Shown here: piece by piece, positions 53,667 through 63,421 of the stretch
Layout of the letters: every line of letters starts with the position of its first letter
How positions within the stretch are numbered: the first letter of the stretch is position 1
Made by a program: the position numbers and the translations under genes
The notes under the pieces: model-generated
The model's input: only the letters and a program-made list of their open reading frames with translations
Database searches by the model: none
Told to the model about the DNA's origin: nothing
NCBI RefSeq assembly: GCF_000717875.1
Contig: NZ_JOCT01000033.1
Span: 10,530-74,529 of the forward strand
Direction of reading: 5' to 3'
DNA from: Streptomyces sp. NRRL S-455
Lineage (GTDB): Bacteria > Actinomycetota > Actinomycetes > Streptomycetales > Streptomycetaceae
Length of the DNA: 64,000 bases

Positions 53667-54979
53667 CAGGACCCCAGCGACTTCTGCGTCTCGGTCCACT
53701 TCTTCGCGAGGTCGTCCAGGAAGTCGTCCAGGCTGCCCTTGGTGGCGCCGCGGGCGAGATCGACCAGATCCTGGCGGTAGCCGGGCTTGTTGATGCCGAC
53801 CTCGGACTGGTTGTCGATGGTCTTCACCTCGGCGCCCTTGCTGTCGTCGAGGTCGAGGATCCTCACCCCGGCCTCCTCGTACGGCTTCAGGACGTCGGGC
53901 AGCGGGGCGGACCTGAGCGGGGACAGCGCCAGGTTGTCCGCCGCGTAACCGGACTTGTCGGTGAACCAGTCGATCCAGGCGCGGGCGGCGGCCTTGTGCT
54001 CGGAGTGGATGTTGACGGCCTGGTTGTAGTCGGGCAGCGCCACCGCGCAGAACGTGCCGTTCTTCTGGGCCGGGAAGGGCATGAACCCGATGTCGCCGGG
54101 GTTCACGCCCGCCTGCTTCGCCGCGCCCCGCATCTGGATGACGGCCCAGGAGCCGAGCCACATCGTGGCGATCTCGCCCTTGGCCAGCTTCGGCTTGGAC
54201 GCCTCCCAGTTGGTCGTCGTCGGGTCCTTCTCGACGAGCCCCTCGCGCACGATGTCGTGGAGCAGCGTGTCGGCTGTGCGCAGGTCGGCGCCCTCGGCCC
54301 ACGGGTCGCCCTCGGCGAGCTTGGTGGTGGCCTGCTCGTCGCAGCTGACCGAGCCGTTGACCTGAGTCCACTGGGTGAGCGGCCACATGTCCTTGAAGTT
54401 GGTGTAGTACGGGACCGCGTCGGTCCGGGACTTGATCGCCTTGAGGTCGGCGAGGAACTCGGACGGGGTCTTCGGCCAGTCGGTGATACCGGCTTCCTGC
54501 CACACCTTCTTGTTGTAGATGAAGCCCGGGACCGCGCCGAGCGGGCTCTGGCCGTAGACCTTGCCCCCGACCGTGGTGTAGTCGGTGAAGCGGTACTTCT
54601 TGCTCCGCTCGGCCTGACTGCCCAGCGAGGCGAAGAACCTGGGGTAGTCCTTCTTCTCGATCACCCCGGGGATCATGAGGACGTCGCCGTAGTTCTCCGT
54701 GTTCATACGGATCTTGACTTCGCCCTCGTAGTCGGTGATTCCGTCGAACTCGACTTTCACCTTGGGGTAGGTCTTGCTGAACTCGGCGGCGTACTTCTTC
54801 ATCGTCCCGTCCTGCACGAGGTCGGTCCGGTGGGTGAGGACGGTGATGGTCCCGCTGACCTTGGCGGGGTCGTCGGGCGCCTCGGCATCCGCGCCCTTCG
54901 AGGTTCCTCCGGTGCCGGTGCAGCCGGAGGCCAGCAGGGCGGCGCCCACGGCGAGGGCGAGGACGGTACGGCGGTTCAT
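53666..54979 (-). CDS. Sugar-binding lipoprotein of ABC transporter
   Basis: A 437-residue extracellular solute-binding protein (family 1). The signal MNRRTVLALAVGAALLASGC ends at lipidated C20. SGTITVLTHRTDLVQDGTMKKYAAEFSKTYPKVKVEF and ATMWLGSWAVIQMRGAAKQAG are typical. Two ATGs are possible: 54979 (GGAG nine bases upstream) or 54985. It is first of the transporter operon and divergent from the beta-mannosidase, so beta-mannosides or manno-oligosaccharides are the likely ligand. Confidence 0.92.
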   Translation of the reverse strand: MNRRTVLALAVGAALLASGCTGTGGTSKGADAEAPDDPAKVSGTITVLTHRTDLVQDGTMKKYAAEFSKTYPKVKVEFDGITDYEGEVKIRMNTENYGDVLMIPGVIEKKDYPRFFASLGSQAERSKKYRFTDYTTVGGKVYGQSPLGAVPGFIYNKKVWQEAGITDWPKTPSEFLADLKAIKSRTDAVPYYTNFKDMWPLTQWTQVNGSVSCDEQATTKLAEGDPWAEGADLRTADTLLHDIVREGLVEKDPTTTNWEASKPKLAKGEIATMWLGSWAVIQMRGAAKQAGVNPGDIGFMPFPAQKNGTFCAVALPDYNQAVNIHSEHKAAARAWIDWFTDKSGYAADNLALSPLRSAPLPDVLKPYEEAGVRILDLDDSKGAEVKTIDNQSEVGINKPGYRQDLVDLARGATKGSLDDFLDDLAKKWTETQKSLGS

Positions 54980-55051
54980 GTGCATCAGCTCCGTTCGCGG
55001 AGAGGAACTCGGGACGGAAGAGCACGTGCGGTATGGCTGGTTCGGCACTCT

Positions 55052-55063
55052 GACAGCGCTTTC
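55052..55063. promoter_or_regulatory. LacI-type operator between transporter operon and beta-mannosidase
   Basis: GACAGCGCTTTC is one base from the perfect palindrome GAAAGCGCTTTC, the CG-centred form bound by LacI-family repressors. It sits in the 163-base divergent promoter region. The cluster's own LacI regulator (57767-58804) is the obvious candidate to bind it. Confidence 0.65.
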
Positions 55064-55132
55064 TCAACCGGTAAAGTCCCATTCCCGCCAAGGCTGAGAA
55101 TCCTGTACACGACTCTTCACTGGACCGGTTAA
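55064..55132. promoter_or_regulatory. Pair of ACCGGT-centred sites in the divergent promoter region
   Basis: CTCAACCGGTAAAG (55063-55076) and, in the other orientation, TGGACCGGTTAAG (55121-55133) share the core AACCGGT. The second directly precedes the beta-mannosidase ribosome site. They could be extra operators of the LacI regulator or sites of another factor. Confidence 0.45.
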
Positions 55133-55142
55133 GGGAGTGCGC

Positions 55143-57770
55143 ATGCTGGAGGCCACACCGCTCGGCGACGGATGGATCCTGCGGCACGAGCCGGACGCGC
55201 TGCCGGCGTCCGTGCCCGGCTGCGTGCACACCGACCTGATGGCGGCCGGGGTGATCCCCGACCCGTTCCTGGGCCGGAACGAGGCCGAGGTGGCGTGGGT
55301 GGGGCGCCGGGACTGGACGTACGAGCGGCAGCTCACGGCCCTGTCCGGGCAGGAACAGACCGACCTGGTCTTCGACGGGCTCGACACCGTCGCCGAGATC
55401 TCCCTGGACGGGCGGCTGCTGGGCACGGTGCGGAACATGCACCGCTCGTACCGGTTCGACGTGACGGGGCTGTCCGGGCTGCTGTCCGTGCGGTTCGTCT
55501 CCGCGTACGCCGAGGCCGAGGCGGTGCGGGGGCGGCTGGGCGAGCGGCCCGCGGCCTACGCCGAGCCCTACCAGTACCTGCGCAAGATGGCCTGCTCGTT
55601 CGGCTGGGACTGGGGGCCGACCCTGGTGACGGCCGGGATCTGGCGGCCGGTGCGGCTGGAGCACTGGTCGACGGCCCGGATCGCCCGGGTGCGTCCGCTG
55701 GTCACCGTCGAGGAGGCCGTGGGCGTCGTCGAACTGGACGTCGACGTCGAACGGACCCGGGTCGAGGCGCCGCTCACCGTGGAGGGGACGGTGGGCGACG
55801 TCCGGGCCCGTGTCGAGGTGGACGGCGCGCACGGCGTGGTACGGCTCCGGGTCCCGGAACCGGAGTTGTGGTGGCCACGCGGCTACGGCGAACAGCCGCT
55901 GTACGACGTGGAGTTGCGGCTGCTGCACGGCGAGGACACGCTGGACGTGTGGCGGCGGCGGATCGGCTTCCGGACCGTGGAACTGGACCGGCGGCCGGAC
56001 GCGCACGGCAGCGGCTTCACCCTGGTCGTCAACGGCGAGCGGCTGTTCGCGCGGGGCGTCAACTGGATCCCCGACGACGTCTTCCCCTCCCGGATCACCC
56101 GGGAGCGCTACCGGGAGCGGCTGGAGCAGGCGGCCGGGGCGGGTGTGGACCTGGTGCGGGTCTGGGGCGGCGGGATCTACGAGAGCGAGGACTTCTACGA
56201 CGCCTGCGACGAACTCGGGCTGCTGGTCTGGCAGGACTTCCCGTTCGCCTGCGCGGCCTACCCGGAGGAGCAGCCGCTGCGCGGTGAGGTGGAGGCCGAG
56301 GCGCGGGAGAACGTCGTACGGCTGATGCCGCACCCGTCGCTGGTGCTGTGGAACGGCAACAACGAGAACCTGTGGGGCTTCCGGGACTGGGAGTGGGAGG
56401 CGAGGCTGGCCGGGGACTCCTGGGGCGAGGGCTACTACCTGGGCGTACTGCCGCGGGTGGTGGCCGAGTCGGACCCGACCCGGCCGTACACGGCGGGCAG
56501 CCCCTGGTCGGGGTCCTGGCGGCACCATCCGAACGACCCGGCGCACGGCACGCACCACTCGTGGGAGGTGTGGAACCGGGAGGACTACGCCGACTACCGC
56601 CTGAACGTGCCGCGGTTCGTCGCCGAGTTCGGCTGGCAGGCGCCGCCCGCGTACGCCACACTCCGGCGCGCGCTGCCCGGCGAGGAACTCACGCCAAACT
56701 CCCCCGGCATGCTGCACCACCAGAAGGCCGACGACGGCAACGGAAAGCTGGAGCGGGGGCTGGCCCGTCACTTCGCCGTGCCGGACGGGGACTTCGACCG
56801 CTGGCACTACCTCACGCAGCTCAACCAGGCGCGGGCGATCGCGGCCGGGGTCGAGCACTGGCGCGCGCACTGGCCGGTGTGCGCGGGCACGGTCGTCTGG
56901 CAGCTCAACGACTGCTGGCCGGTGACCTCCTGGGCGGCGATCGACGGGGACGGCCGCGAGAAGCCGCTGTACCACGAGCTGAAGCGGCTGTACGCCGACC
57001 GGTTGCTGACGATCCAGCCGGGGGACGGCGGTCTGGTGCTGGCCGTGGTCAACCAGGGGGCGGAGGAGTGGAGGGTGGCGCTGACCCTGCGGCGGATGTC
57101 CGTCGAGGGGGAGGTGCTGGGGCACGCTGCCGTGGAGGTGAGGGCCGGGGGGCGGAGCGTGGCACGGGTCGACGTCCCTCGGGAGCTGACGCCGGTCGGG
57201 ACGAAGGAGTTCCTCGTAGCGGATGCGGAGGTGGGGGCGGGGGCGGACACGGGTGTTGGGACGGGCGCGGGCGCTGGCGTAGGCGCGGGCGCTGGCGTGA
57301 ACACGGCTGCGGGCACGGGCGCAGGCGTAGGCGCTGGCACGGCTGCCGGCACGGGGGCGGGCGCGGGCGCTGGCGTGGACACAGCTGCCGGCACGGGCGT
57401 AGGCGCGGGTGCTGGCACGGGCGCTGGCGCCAGGGCGGGCAGGGATGCCGGCGTCGGCTTCGGCAGGGATACGGGTGCGGGTGCCGGTGGGCTGCGGGCG
57501 CTGTACTTTCCGGTGCCCGACCGGGAAATCCCCTACCCCGAACCACGGTTCGACGTCGCTCTGGCACCCGGCGGCATCACCGTGACCGCCCGGACTCTGG
57601 TACGCGACCTGCTGCTGCAGGCCGACCGGCTGGATCCGGAGGCGAGGGCCGACCGGGGGCCGGTCACGCTGCTGCCGGGCGAAGAGGTGACCATCGGGGT
57701 GCGCGGCTGGAAGACCCCGGACGCGGAGAGCGCTCGTTCGGCCCTGTACTGCGTGGAGCCCACCCGATGA
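55143..57770 (+). CDS. GH2-family beta-mannosidase with Gly/Ala-repeat insertion
   Basis: An 875-residue glycoside hydrolase cleaving terminal beta-mannose. The GH2 fold is visible: [59 protein letters not shown], acid/base E408 in WNGNNE and nucleophile E495 in VAEFGWQ. Near the C-terminus (about residues 695-780, bases 57,226-57,490) a Gly/Ala/Val/Thr repeat is inserted before the last beta-domain ([24 protein letters not shown]). AAGGGAG at 55131 fits ATG 55143; GTG 55137 is less likely. No signal peptide, so it acts inside on imported sugars. Its stop overlaps the LacI start. Confidence 0.93.
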   Translation: MLEATPLGDGWILRHEPDALPASVPGCVHTDLMAAGVIPDPFLGRNEAEVAWVGRRDWTYERQLTALSGQEQTDLVFDGLDTVAEISLDGRLLGTVRNMHRSYRFDVTGLSGLLSVRFVSAYAEAEAVRGRLGERPAAYAEPYQYLRKMACSFGWDWGPTLVTAGIWRPVRLEHWSTARIARVRPLVTVEEAVGVVELDVDVERTRVEAPLTVEGTVGDVRARVEVDGAHGVVRLRVPEPELWWPRGYGEQPLYDVELRLLHGEDTLDVWRRRIGFRTVELDRRPDAHGSGFTLVVNGERLFARGVNWIPDDVFPSRITRERYRERLEQAAGAGVDLVRVWGGGIYESEDFYDACDELGLLVWQDFPFACAAYPEEQPLRGEVEAEARENVVRLMPHPSLVLWNGNNENLWGFRDWEWEARLAGDSWGEGYYLGVLPRVVAESDPTRPYTAGSPWSGSWRHHPNDPAHGTHHSWEVWNREDYADYRLNVPRFVAEFGWQAPPAYATLRRALPGEELTPNSPGMLHHQKADDGNGKLERGLARHFAVPDGDFDRWHYLTQLNQARAIAAGVEHWRAHWPVCAGTVVWQLNDCWPVTSWAAIDGDGREKPLYHELKRLYADRLLTIQPGDGGLVLAVVNQGAEEWRVALTLRRMSVEGEVLGHAAVEVRAGGRSVARVDVPRELTPVGTKEFLVADAEVGAGADTGVGTGAGAGVGAGAGVNTAAGTGAGVGAGTAAGTGAGAGAGVDTAAGTGVGAGAGTGAGARAGRDAGVGFGRDTGAGAGGLRALYFPVPDREIPYPEPRFDVALAPGGITVTARTLVRDLLLQADRLDPEARADRGPVTLLPGEEVTIGVRGWKTPDAESARSALYCVEPTR
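57226..57490 (+). repeat. GC-rich minisatellite inside the beta-mannosidase gene
   Basis: Units related to GGCGCGGGCGCTGGCGTG and GCTGCCGGCACGGGC recur imperfectly for about 260 bases and encode Gly-Ala-Gly-Val/Thr repeats. Length variation between strains would be expected because the unit is a multiple of three bases. Confidence 0.8.
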
Positions 57771-58804
57771 CGGCAACGCCGGCCCCCCGCGTCACCATCA
57801 GGGACGTCGCCGCGCGCGCCGGTGTCTCCAAAGGTGCCGTGTCGCTCGCCTTCAACCACAAGCCCGGGTTGTCGGAGGCGACCCGGGACCGGATCTTCCG
57901 GGCGGCGCGGGAACTGGGCTGGGCGCCGAACCCCACGGCGCGGACCCTGGCCGGTTCGCGCGTGGACGTGGTGGGGCTCGCGGTGTGCCGGCCGGCCCGG
58001 ATGCTCGGGCTCGAGCCCTGGTACATGGAGTTCGTCTCGGGCGTGGAGAGCGTCCTGGCCGAGCACTCCTGCTCACTGCTGCTGAGACTCGTACGGAGCA
58101 TGGACGAGGAGGCGGCGGTCCAGGAGGCATGGTGGCGGGGGCGGCAGATCGGCGGGTCGATCCTCGTCGACTTCCAGGACGACGACCCCCGCGTGGGCCT
58201 GATGCAGCGGCTCGGACTGCCGGCGGTCGCCGTCGGGCATCCCGCGCTGACCGGAGGGCTCACGTCCGTGTGGACGGACGACGCCACGGCCGTGACGGAG
58301 GCCGTGCGGTATCTGGCCGCGCTCGGGCACCGGCGCATCGCCCGGGTGGGCGGGACGGCAGCGCTCGGTCACACGGCGATCCGGACGGCGGCGTTCGACG
58401 AGGCGGCGGGGGCGCTGGCGCTGGCCGGGGCGTGGCAGGTGGCGACGGACTTCTCCGGCGACGCGGGAGCACGGGCGACTCGGTCGCTGCTGATGGCCGA
58501 CGCGCCGGACCGTCCGACGGCGATCGTGTACGACAACGACATCATGGCGGTGGCGGGGCTGTCGGTGGCCGCGGAGATGGGCCTGCGGGTGCCGGAGGAC
58601 GTGTCGCTGCTGGCCTGGGACGACTCGCAGCTGTGCCGGCTGACGCATCCGACGTTGTCCGCGATGAGCCATGACGTGCACGGGTTCGGGGCGGAGGTGG
58701 CCCGGACGCTGTTCTCGGTGATCGCAGGGGGTGAGAGCGGGTCGCACCCTGTTCCCACCCCCGTGCTGACACCCAGGGGGTCCACGGCCCCGCCGAAGAT
58801 GTGA
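57767..58804 (+). CDS. LacI-family transcriptional regulator
   Basis: A 345-residue repressor with HTH VTIRDVAARAGVSKGAVSLAFNHKPGLSEATRDRIFRAARELGWAPNPTARTLAG and a periplasmic-binding-protein-like sugar domain ending in PEDVSLLAWDDSQLCRLTHPTLSAMSHD. Its ATG overlaps the beta-mannosidase stop (ATGA). It should control the mannosidase and the divergent transporter operon through the operator at 55052; the inducer is presumably mannose or a mannoside. Confidence 0.92.
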   Translation: MTATPAPRVTIRDVAARAGVSKGAVSLAFNHKPGLSEATRDRIFRAARELGWAPNPTARTLAGSRVDVVGLAVCRPARMLGLEPWYMEFVSGVESVLAEHSCSLLLRLVRSMDEEAAVQEAWWRGRQIGGSILVDFQDDDPRVGLMQRLGLPAVAVGHPALTGGLTSVWTDDATAVTEAVRYLAALGHRRIARVGGTAALGHTAIRTAAFDEAAGALALAGAWQVATDFSGDAGARATRSLLMADAPDRPTAIVYDNDIMAVAGLSVAAEMGLRVPEDVSLLAWDDSQLCRLTHPTLSAMSHDVHGFGAEVARTLFSVIAGGESGSHPVPTPVLTPRGSTAPPKM

Positions 58805-58849
58805 CCGGTGTGACCTTCACCGCTCGCCATGTCAGGACTGGGCAGCTAC

Positions 58850-58885
58850 GTTACTCATAAGTAGCATGGGATGAGCAAGCGCTCA
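58850..58885. promoter_or_regulatory. Two inverted repeats upstream of fadA
   Basis: GTTACTCATAAGTAGC (58850-58865) is a near-palindrome of the TTACT-N4-AGTAA kind, and TGAGC-AAGC-GCTCA (58872-58885) a perfect 5-bp inverted repeat. Both types resemble TetR/FadR-like operators of fatty acid degradation genes in actinobacteria; the assignment is inference. They lie 29-64 bases before the fadA start. Confidence 0.5.
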
Positions 58886-58913
58886 GCGTCCTGGACCCTG
58901 GAGGAGAGCCATC

Positions 58914-60131
58914 GTGCCTCGTACCGTCAGGGACGTCGTCTTCGTCGACGGCGTCCGCACCCCGTTCGGCAAGGCGGGCCCGAAGGGCATCTACCACGAG
59001 ACCCGTGCCGACGACCTCGTCGTGAAGGCGATCCGGGAGCTGCTGCGCCGCAACCCCGGTCTCGACCCGAAGAAGATCGACGAGGTCGCCATCGCCGCGA
59101 CCACGCAGATCGGCGACCAGGGCCTCACCATCGGCCGCACGGCGGGCATCCTCGCCGGGCTGCCGCAGTCCGTGCCCGGTTACTCCATCGACCGCATGTG
59201 CGCCGGCGCGCTGACCGCCGTCACCACGGTGGCCGGCTCCGTCGCCTTCGGGGCGTACGACGTCGCCATCGCCGGCGGTGTCGAGCACATGGGCCGCCAC
59301 CCCATGGGCGAGGGCGTCGACCCGAACCCGCGGTTCGTGAGCGAGAAGCTGGTCGACGAGTCCGCCCTGTTCATGGGCATGACCGCGGAGAACCTGCACG
59401 ACCGTTACCCGCAGATCACCAAGCTGCGCGCCGACGAGTACGCCGTGCGCTCCCAGGAGAAGGCCGCCAAGGCGTACGCCAACGGCAAGATCCAGGCCGA
59501 CCTGGTGCCGATCTCCGTTCGCCGCACCTCCCCCGAGGCCGGCGAGACGGGCTGGGGCCTGGTCACCGCCGACGAGCCGATGCGCCCGGGCACGACCCTG
59601 GAGAACCTGCAGGGCCTCAAGACCCCGTTCCGCGTCCACGGCCGGGTCACCGCCGGTAACGCGGCCGGTCTGAACGACGGCGCCACCGCCTCGCTCATCG
59701 CCTCCGAGGACTTCGCGCGGGAGCACGACCTCCCCGTGAAGATGCGCCTGGTCTCCTACTCCTTCGCGGGCGTGGAGCCGGAGGTCATGGGCTACGGCCC
59801 GATCCCGGCCACGGAGAAGGCGCTGGCCCAGGCCGGCCTGTCGATCTCCGACATCGGCCTGTTCGAGATCAACGAGGCCTTCGCCGTCCAGGTCCTGGCC
59901 TTCCTCGACCACTACGGCATCGCCGACGACGACGAGCGCGTCAACCAGTACGGCGGCGCCATCGCCTTCGGCCACCCGCTGGCCTCCTCCGGCGTCCGCC
60001 TGATGACGCAGCTGGCCCGCCAGTTCGAGGAGCAGCCGCACGTCCGCTACGGCCTGACCACCATGTGCGTCGGCTTCGGCATGGGCGCGACGGTCATCTG
60101 GGAGAACCCGCACTTCGAGGGGGACAAGTGA
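58914..60131 (+). CDS. fadA: Acetyl-CoA acyltransferase (thiolase), beta subunit of beta-oxidation complex
   Basis: A 405-residue thiolase. Nucleophile C96 lies in DRMCAGALTAV; the C-terminal acid/base residues are H354 (FGHPLASSG) and C385 (TTMCVGFGMG); NEAFAVQVLAF is the NEAF motif. It cleaves 3-ketoacyl-CoA in fatty acid beta-oxidation. GTG 58914 follows GGAGGAG (58900-58906). Its stop overlaps the fadB start (GTGA). Confidence 0.95.
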   Translation: MPRTVRDVVFVDGVRTPFGKAGPKGIYHETRADDLVVKAIRELLRRNPGLDPKKIDEVAIAATTQIGDQGLTIGRTAGILAGLPQSVPGYSIDRMCAGALTAVTTVAGSVAFGAYDVAIAGGVEHMGRHPMGEGVDPNPRFVSEKLVDESALFMGMTAENLHDRYPQITKLRADEYAVRSQEKAAKAYANGKIQADLVPISVRRTSPEAGETGWGLVTADEPMRPGTTLENLQGLKTPFRVHGRVTAGNAAGLNDGATASLIASEDFAREHDLPVKMRLVSYSFAGVEPEVMGYGPIPATEKALAQAGLSISDIGLFEINEAFAVQVLAFLDHYGIADDDERVNQYGGAIAFGHPLASSGVRLMTQLARQFEEQPHVRYGLTTMCVGFGMGATVIWENPHFEGDK

Positions 60132-62257
60132 GCACCACCGCCGAGCTTCTGAAGCAGGCTTCCGAACTGTTCCCGGACGAGGTCGTCACGAGTGCGCACG
60201 TACGCCACTTCGACCTCCCCCTGGGCGCCGGCCGCTTCGCCCTGATCACCCTGGACAACGGCCTGGACCACACCAAGCCGACCACCTTCGGCCCGGCCTC
60301 GCTGGCGAACCTCAACTCCGCCATCGACCAGGTCGAGAAGGAGGCCGCGGACGGCGAGATCGTCGGCGTCGGCATCACCGGCAAGCCGTTCATCTTCGCG
60401 GTCGGCGCCGACCTCAAGGGCGTGGAGATCCTCAAGGAGCACGAGCACGCCCTCGCCATCGGCAAGGGCGGCCACGAGGTCTTCAAGCGGCTGTCCAAGC
60501 TGGCCGTGCCGAGCTTCGCCTACTACAACGGCGCCGCGATGGGCGGCGGTGTCGAGGTCGGTCTGCACTGCACCTACCGGACCGTCTCCGCGGCCCTCCC
60601 GGCGTTCTCCCTCCCCGAGGTGTTCCTGGGCCTGGTCCCGGGCTGGGGCGGCTGCACGCTGCTGCCGAACCTGATCGGCGCCGACAAGGCCGTCTCGGTG
60701 ATCATCGAGAACAGCCTCAACCAGAACAAGCAGCTCAAGGGCAAGCAGGTCCACGAGCTCGGGATCGCCGACGCGATCTTCGAGGGCGCGGACTTCCTGG
60801 AGCAGTCCCTGATCTGGACCGCGTCCGTCCTCAAGGGCGAGATCGAGATCGAGCGCCCGGTGATCGACCGCGGCGAGGCCTGGGACCAGGCCGTCGCCAA
60901 GGGCCGCTTCATCGCCGACTCCAAGGTGCACGGCGCGGCCCCCGCCGCCTACCGTGCCCTGGACATCATCGCCGCCGCCAAGAACGGCGACCTGCAGCAG
61001 GGCTACGACGCCGAGGACAAGGCGCTCGCCGACCTCATCATGGGCGGCGAACTGCGCGCCGGCATCTACGCCTTCAACCTGGTGCAGAAGCGCGGCAAGC
61101 GCCCGGCCGGTGCCCCGGACAAGAGCCTGGCCCGCCCGGTCACCAAGGTGGGTGTCGTCGGCGCCGGTCTGATGGCCAGCCAGCTCGCCCTGCTGTTCCT
61201 GCGCCGCCTGGAGGTGCCGGTCGTGCTGACCGACATCGACCAGGAGCGCGTCGACAAGGGTGTGGGCTACGTCCACGCCGAGATCGACAAGCTGCTGGGC
61301 AAGGGCCGTGTCAACCAGGACAAGGCCAACCGCCTCAAGGCGCTGGTCTCCGGTGTGCTGGACAAGGCCGAGGGCTTCGCGGACGCCGACTTCATCATCG
61401 AAGCGGTCTTCGAGGAGATGGGCGTCAAGCAGAAGGTGTTCGCGGAGGTCGAGGCGGTCGCCCCGGCGCACGCGATCCTCGCCACCAACACCTCCTCGCT
61501 GTCGGTGTCGGAGATGGCATCGAAGCTGCAGCACCCCGAGCGGGTCGTCGGCTTCCACTTCTTCAACCCGGTCGCCGTACTGCCGCTGCTGGAGATCGTC
61601 CGCGGTGAGAAGACCGACGACGCCTCCCTCGCCACCGCGTTCGGCGTCGCCAAGAAGCTGAAGAAGACCGCGGTCCTCACCAAGGACGCCCCGGCGTTCG
61701 TCGTGAACCGCATCCTGACCCGCTTCATGGGCGAGATCCAGAACGTCATCGACGAGGGCACCCCCGTCGAGGTCGCCGAGAAGGCCATCGAGCCGCTCGG
61801 TCTGCCCATGTCGCCGCTGGTCCTGCTTGAGCTGGTCGGCCCGGCGATCGGCCTGCACGTCTCCGAGACGCTCAACCGGGCGTTCCCGGACCGCTTCAAG
61901 GTCTCCCCGAACCTCAAGGCGGTCGTCGAGGCGGGCAAGCGCGGCTTCTACGTCTACGACAGCGGCAAGCCCGAGCTCGACCCGGAGGTCGCCGCGCTGC
62001 TGAAGCAGGGCGACACCGTCCTGACGGAGGAGCAGGTCCGCACCCGCGTGCTCGACGCGGTGGCGCAGGAGATCGGCATCATGCTCGACGAGGGCGTCGT
62101 CGCCGAGGCGCAGGACATCGACCTCTGCCTCATCACGGGCGCCGGCTGGCCGTTCCACCTGGGCGGCATCACGCCGTACCTGGACCGCGAGGGAGTCTCC
62201 GAGCGCGTGAACGGCAAGAAGTTCCTGGCTCCGGGCGTGGCGAGCGTCCCGGCGTAA
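60128..62257 (+). CDS. fadB: Multifunctional enoyl-CoA hydratase / 3-hydroxyacyl-CoA dehydrogenase
   Basis: A 709-residue alpha subunit of the beta-oxidation complex. The hydratase/isomerase domain (about 15-290) has GKPFIFAVGADLKGVE and NGAAMGGGVEVGLHCTYR with LPEVFLGLVPGWGG; the NAD domain starts near residue 340 (VTKVGVVGAGLMASQLALLFLRR), followed by HFFNPVAVLPLLEIVRGEKT and two C-terminal 3HCDH domains. GTG 60128 overlaps the thiolase stop. Together with FadA it performs hydration, oxidation and thiolysis. Confidence 0.95.
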   Translation: MSTTAELLKQASELFPDEVVTSAHVRHFDLPLGAGRFALITLDNGLDHTKPTTFGPASLANLNSAIDQVEKEAADGEIVGVGITGKPFIFAVGADLKGVEILKEHEHALAIGKGGHEVFKRLSKLAVPSFAYYNGAAMGGGVEVGLHCTYRTVSAALPAFSLPEVFLGLVPGWGGCTLLPNLIGADKAVSVIIENSLNQNKQLKGKQVHELGIADAIFEGADFLEQSLIWTASVLKGEIEIERPVIDRGEAWDQAVAKGRFIADSKVHGAAPAAYRALDIIAAAKNGDLQQGYDAEDKALADLIMGGELRAGIYAFNLVQKRGKRPAGAPDKSLARPVTKVGVVGAGLMASQLALLFLRRLEVPVVLTDIDQERVDKGVGYVHAEIDKLLGKGRVNQDKANRLKALVSGVLDKAEGFADADFIIEAVFEEMGVKQKVFAEVEAVAPAHAILATNTSSLSVSEMASKLQHPERVVGFHFFNPVAVLPLLEIVRGEKTDDASLATAFGVAKKLKKTAVLTKDAPAFVVNRILTRFMGEIQNVIDEGTPVEVAEKAIEPLGLPMSPLVLLELVGPAIGLHVSETLNRAFPDRFKVSPNLKAVVEAGKRGFYVYDSGKPELDPEVAALLKQGDTVLTEEQVRTRVLDAVAQEIGIMLDEGVVAEAQDIDLCLITGAGWPFHLGGITPYLDREGVSERVNGKKFLAPGVASVPA

Positions 62258-62270
62258 CGCGTCACCCCTG

Positions 62271-62313
62271 AGGGGGGCGGGCGTACGGTGACCATCCGTG
62301 CACCCGCCCCCCT
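62271..62313. terminator. Hairpin terminator after fadB
   Basis: An 18-bp stem with two mismatches (AGGGGGGCGGGCGTACGG at 62271-62288, CCGTGCACCCGCCCCCCT at 62296-62313) and a 7-base loop, 14 bases after the fadB stop, followed by CTTCC. Confidence 0.8.
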
Positions 62314-62352
62314 CTTCCCGTCTCCGGCGGTCTCCGCCCGGGAACGGGCGAG

Positions 62353-63369
62353 TCAGATCTCCCGCCAGGCCTCCAGCGCGAGCCCTGGCTCGTCCTTGCG
62401 ACGGGTGAGCAGCAGCTTCCCGGTCGACGGTGTGAGGGACGCCGCGACGACCTCGCCCTGCTCGTCCAGCGCCACCGAGACCACGGCGTCGGCGGGCAAG
62501 CGGGGCCCCGACTCCGTCCACCAGGCACCGGCCGACTCCCGCTCGGTCGGATAGGCGGCGAAGGCGACCCGGCCGCTGGCCGACCGCTGGGCGAGCACCG
62601 TGCAGTCGTGCCCCTCGATGTCACAGCGCACGGCGGACACCGGCCCCGGCCCGGCGGCGGCGAGGAGCGTCACCGGCTTCCCGCCCGGCCGCCAGACGCA
62701 CAGGTCACCGGAGAGGTCCGTGAAGAAGAGGGAGGTCTGCTCGGCGGACGTGGCCAGCGCCCGCAGGGTCCCCGTCCGGACAGCCGCGTCCACCCCCTCG
62801 GACCGCACCGGCGTCTTCCCGTCCCCCTCCTGACGCCAGTGCAGAATCCCTCCCGGCACGGCGGCGTACACCTCGACCAGCCCAGACTCCCCGGTCACGG
62901 CGGCCAACTCCCCCTCGACGCCCTGCCCTTCGAGGTTCTGCCAGCCTCCCCAGCCGCCCTTCACCTTCTGATTCCGCAGACTCACCCCGCCGTCCTTGTT
63001 CCGGACGAAGACATAGGCCCGCCCCGCACCGTCGACGGCGACGGCCGGCGGGCCCGTCCGGTCGCCCTTCTTGTCGGGGTGCCCGATCGAAACCCAGTCC
63101 AGGGGCGCGAGCCGGGGCCGGAAGTGGGTGGAGTGCACGAGGCCCGACTCACCCAGCACGGTGGGCCGCCAGGCAGCCAGGTGGGCATACCCGTCGGCCC
63201 CCTGTCCGACCGCCGGGCCCGGGTGCAGCTTCTGGCTGCCGCCGACGGTGCGAGGGGCGTCCCAGGGGCCGGCGGGGCCTCGTTCGGCACGGCACAGGAC
63301 GGCGTCGCCGGAGGGAAGGTAGACGGTGAGGCGGCCGTCGCGGCCGCGGATGAGCCAGTCGCCGTTCAC
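62353..63369 (-). CDS. Hypothetical protein with beta-propeller-like repeats
   Basis: A 338-residue protein starting at GTG, without signal peptide or membrane segment. It is built of repeating strand blocks with Trp/Gly/Asp turns (DWLIRGRDGRLTVYLPSGDAVLCRAERGPAGPW, PPAVAVDGAGRAYVFVRNKDGGVSLRNQKVKGGWGGWQNLEG, AVVSVALDEQGEVVAASL), as in PLL-like lectin propellers. The ligand is unknown. It is convergent with fadB and divergent from the NYN-like gene. Confidence 0.72.
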   Translation of the reverse strand: MNGDWLIRGRDGRLTVYLPSGDAVLCRAERGPAGPWDAPRTVGGSQKLHPGPAVGQGADGYAHLAAWRPTVLGESGLVHSTHFRPRLAPLDWVSIGHPDKKGDRTGPPAVAVDGAGRAYVFVRNKDGGVSLRNQKVKGGWGGWQNLEGQGVEGELAAVTGESGLVEVYAAVPGGILHWRQEGDGKTPVRSEGVDAAVRTGTLRALATSAEQTSLFFTDLSGDLCVWRPGGKPVTLLAAAGPGPVSAVRCDIEGHDCTVLAQRSASGRVAFAAYPTERESAGAWWTESGPRLPADAVVSVALDEQGEVVAASLTPSTGKLLLTRRKDEPGLALEAWREI

Positions 63370-63421
63370 CGGTTCACCTTACGTGGGCGCGCCGGATGGG
63401 CGTCGTGCGACCCTGCCTTGC

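Noticed and set aside
52719..57776. Open frame of 1685 codons on the minus strand through the mannosidase and transporter genes
   Set aside because: It is the complement of the GH2 gene joined to the shifted frame of the binding protein; residues are His/Arg/Gly-rich with no domains, while the plus- and minus-strand genes listed have clear motifs.
60047..62521. 824-codon minus-strand frame opposite fadB
   Set aside because: Shadow of fadB caused by high GC and few stop codons; composition is Asp/Val/Leu/Gly noise without any family motif.
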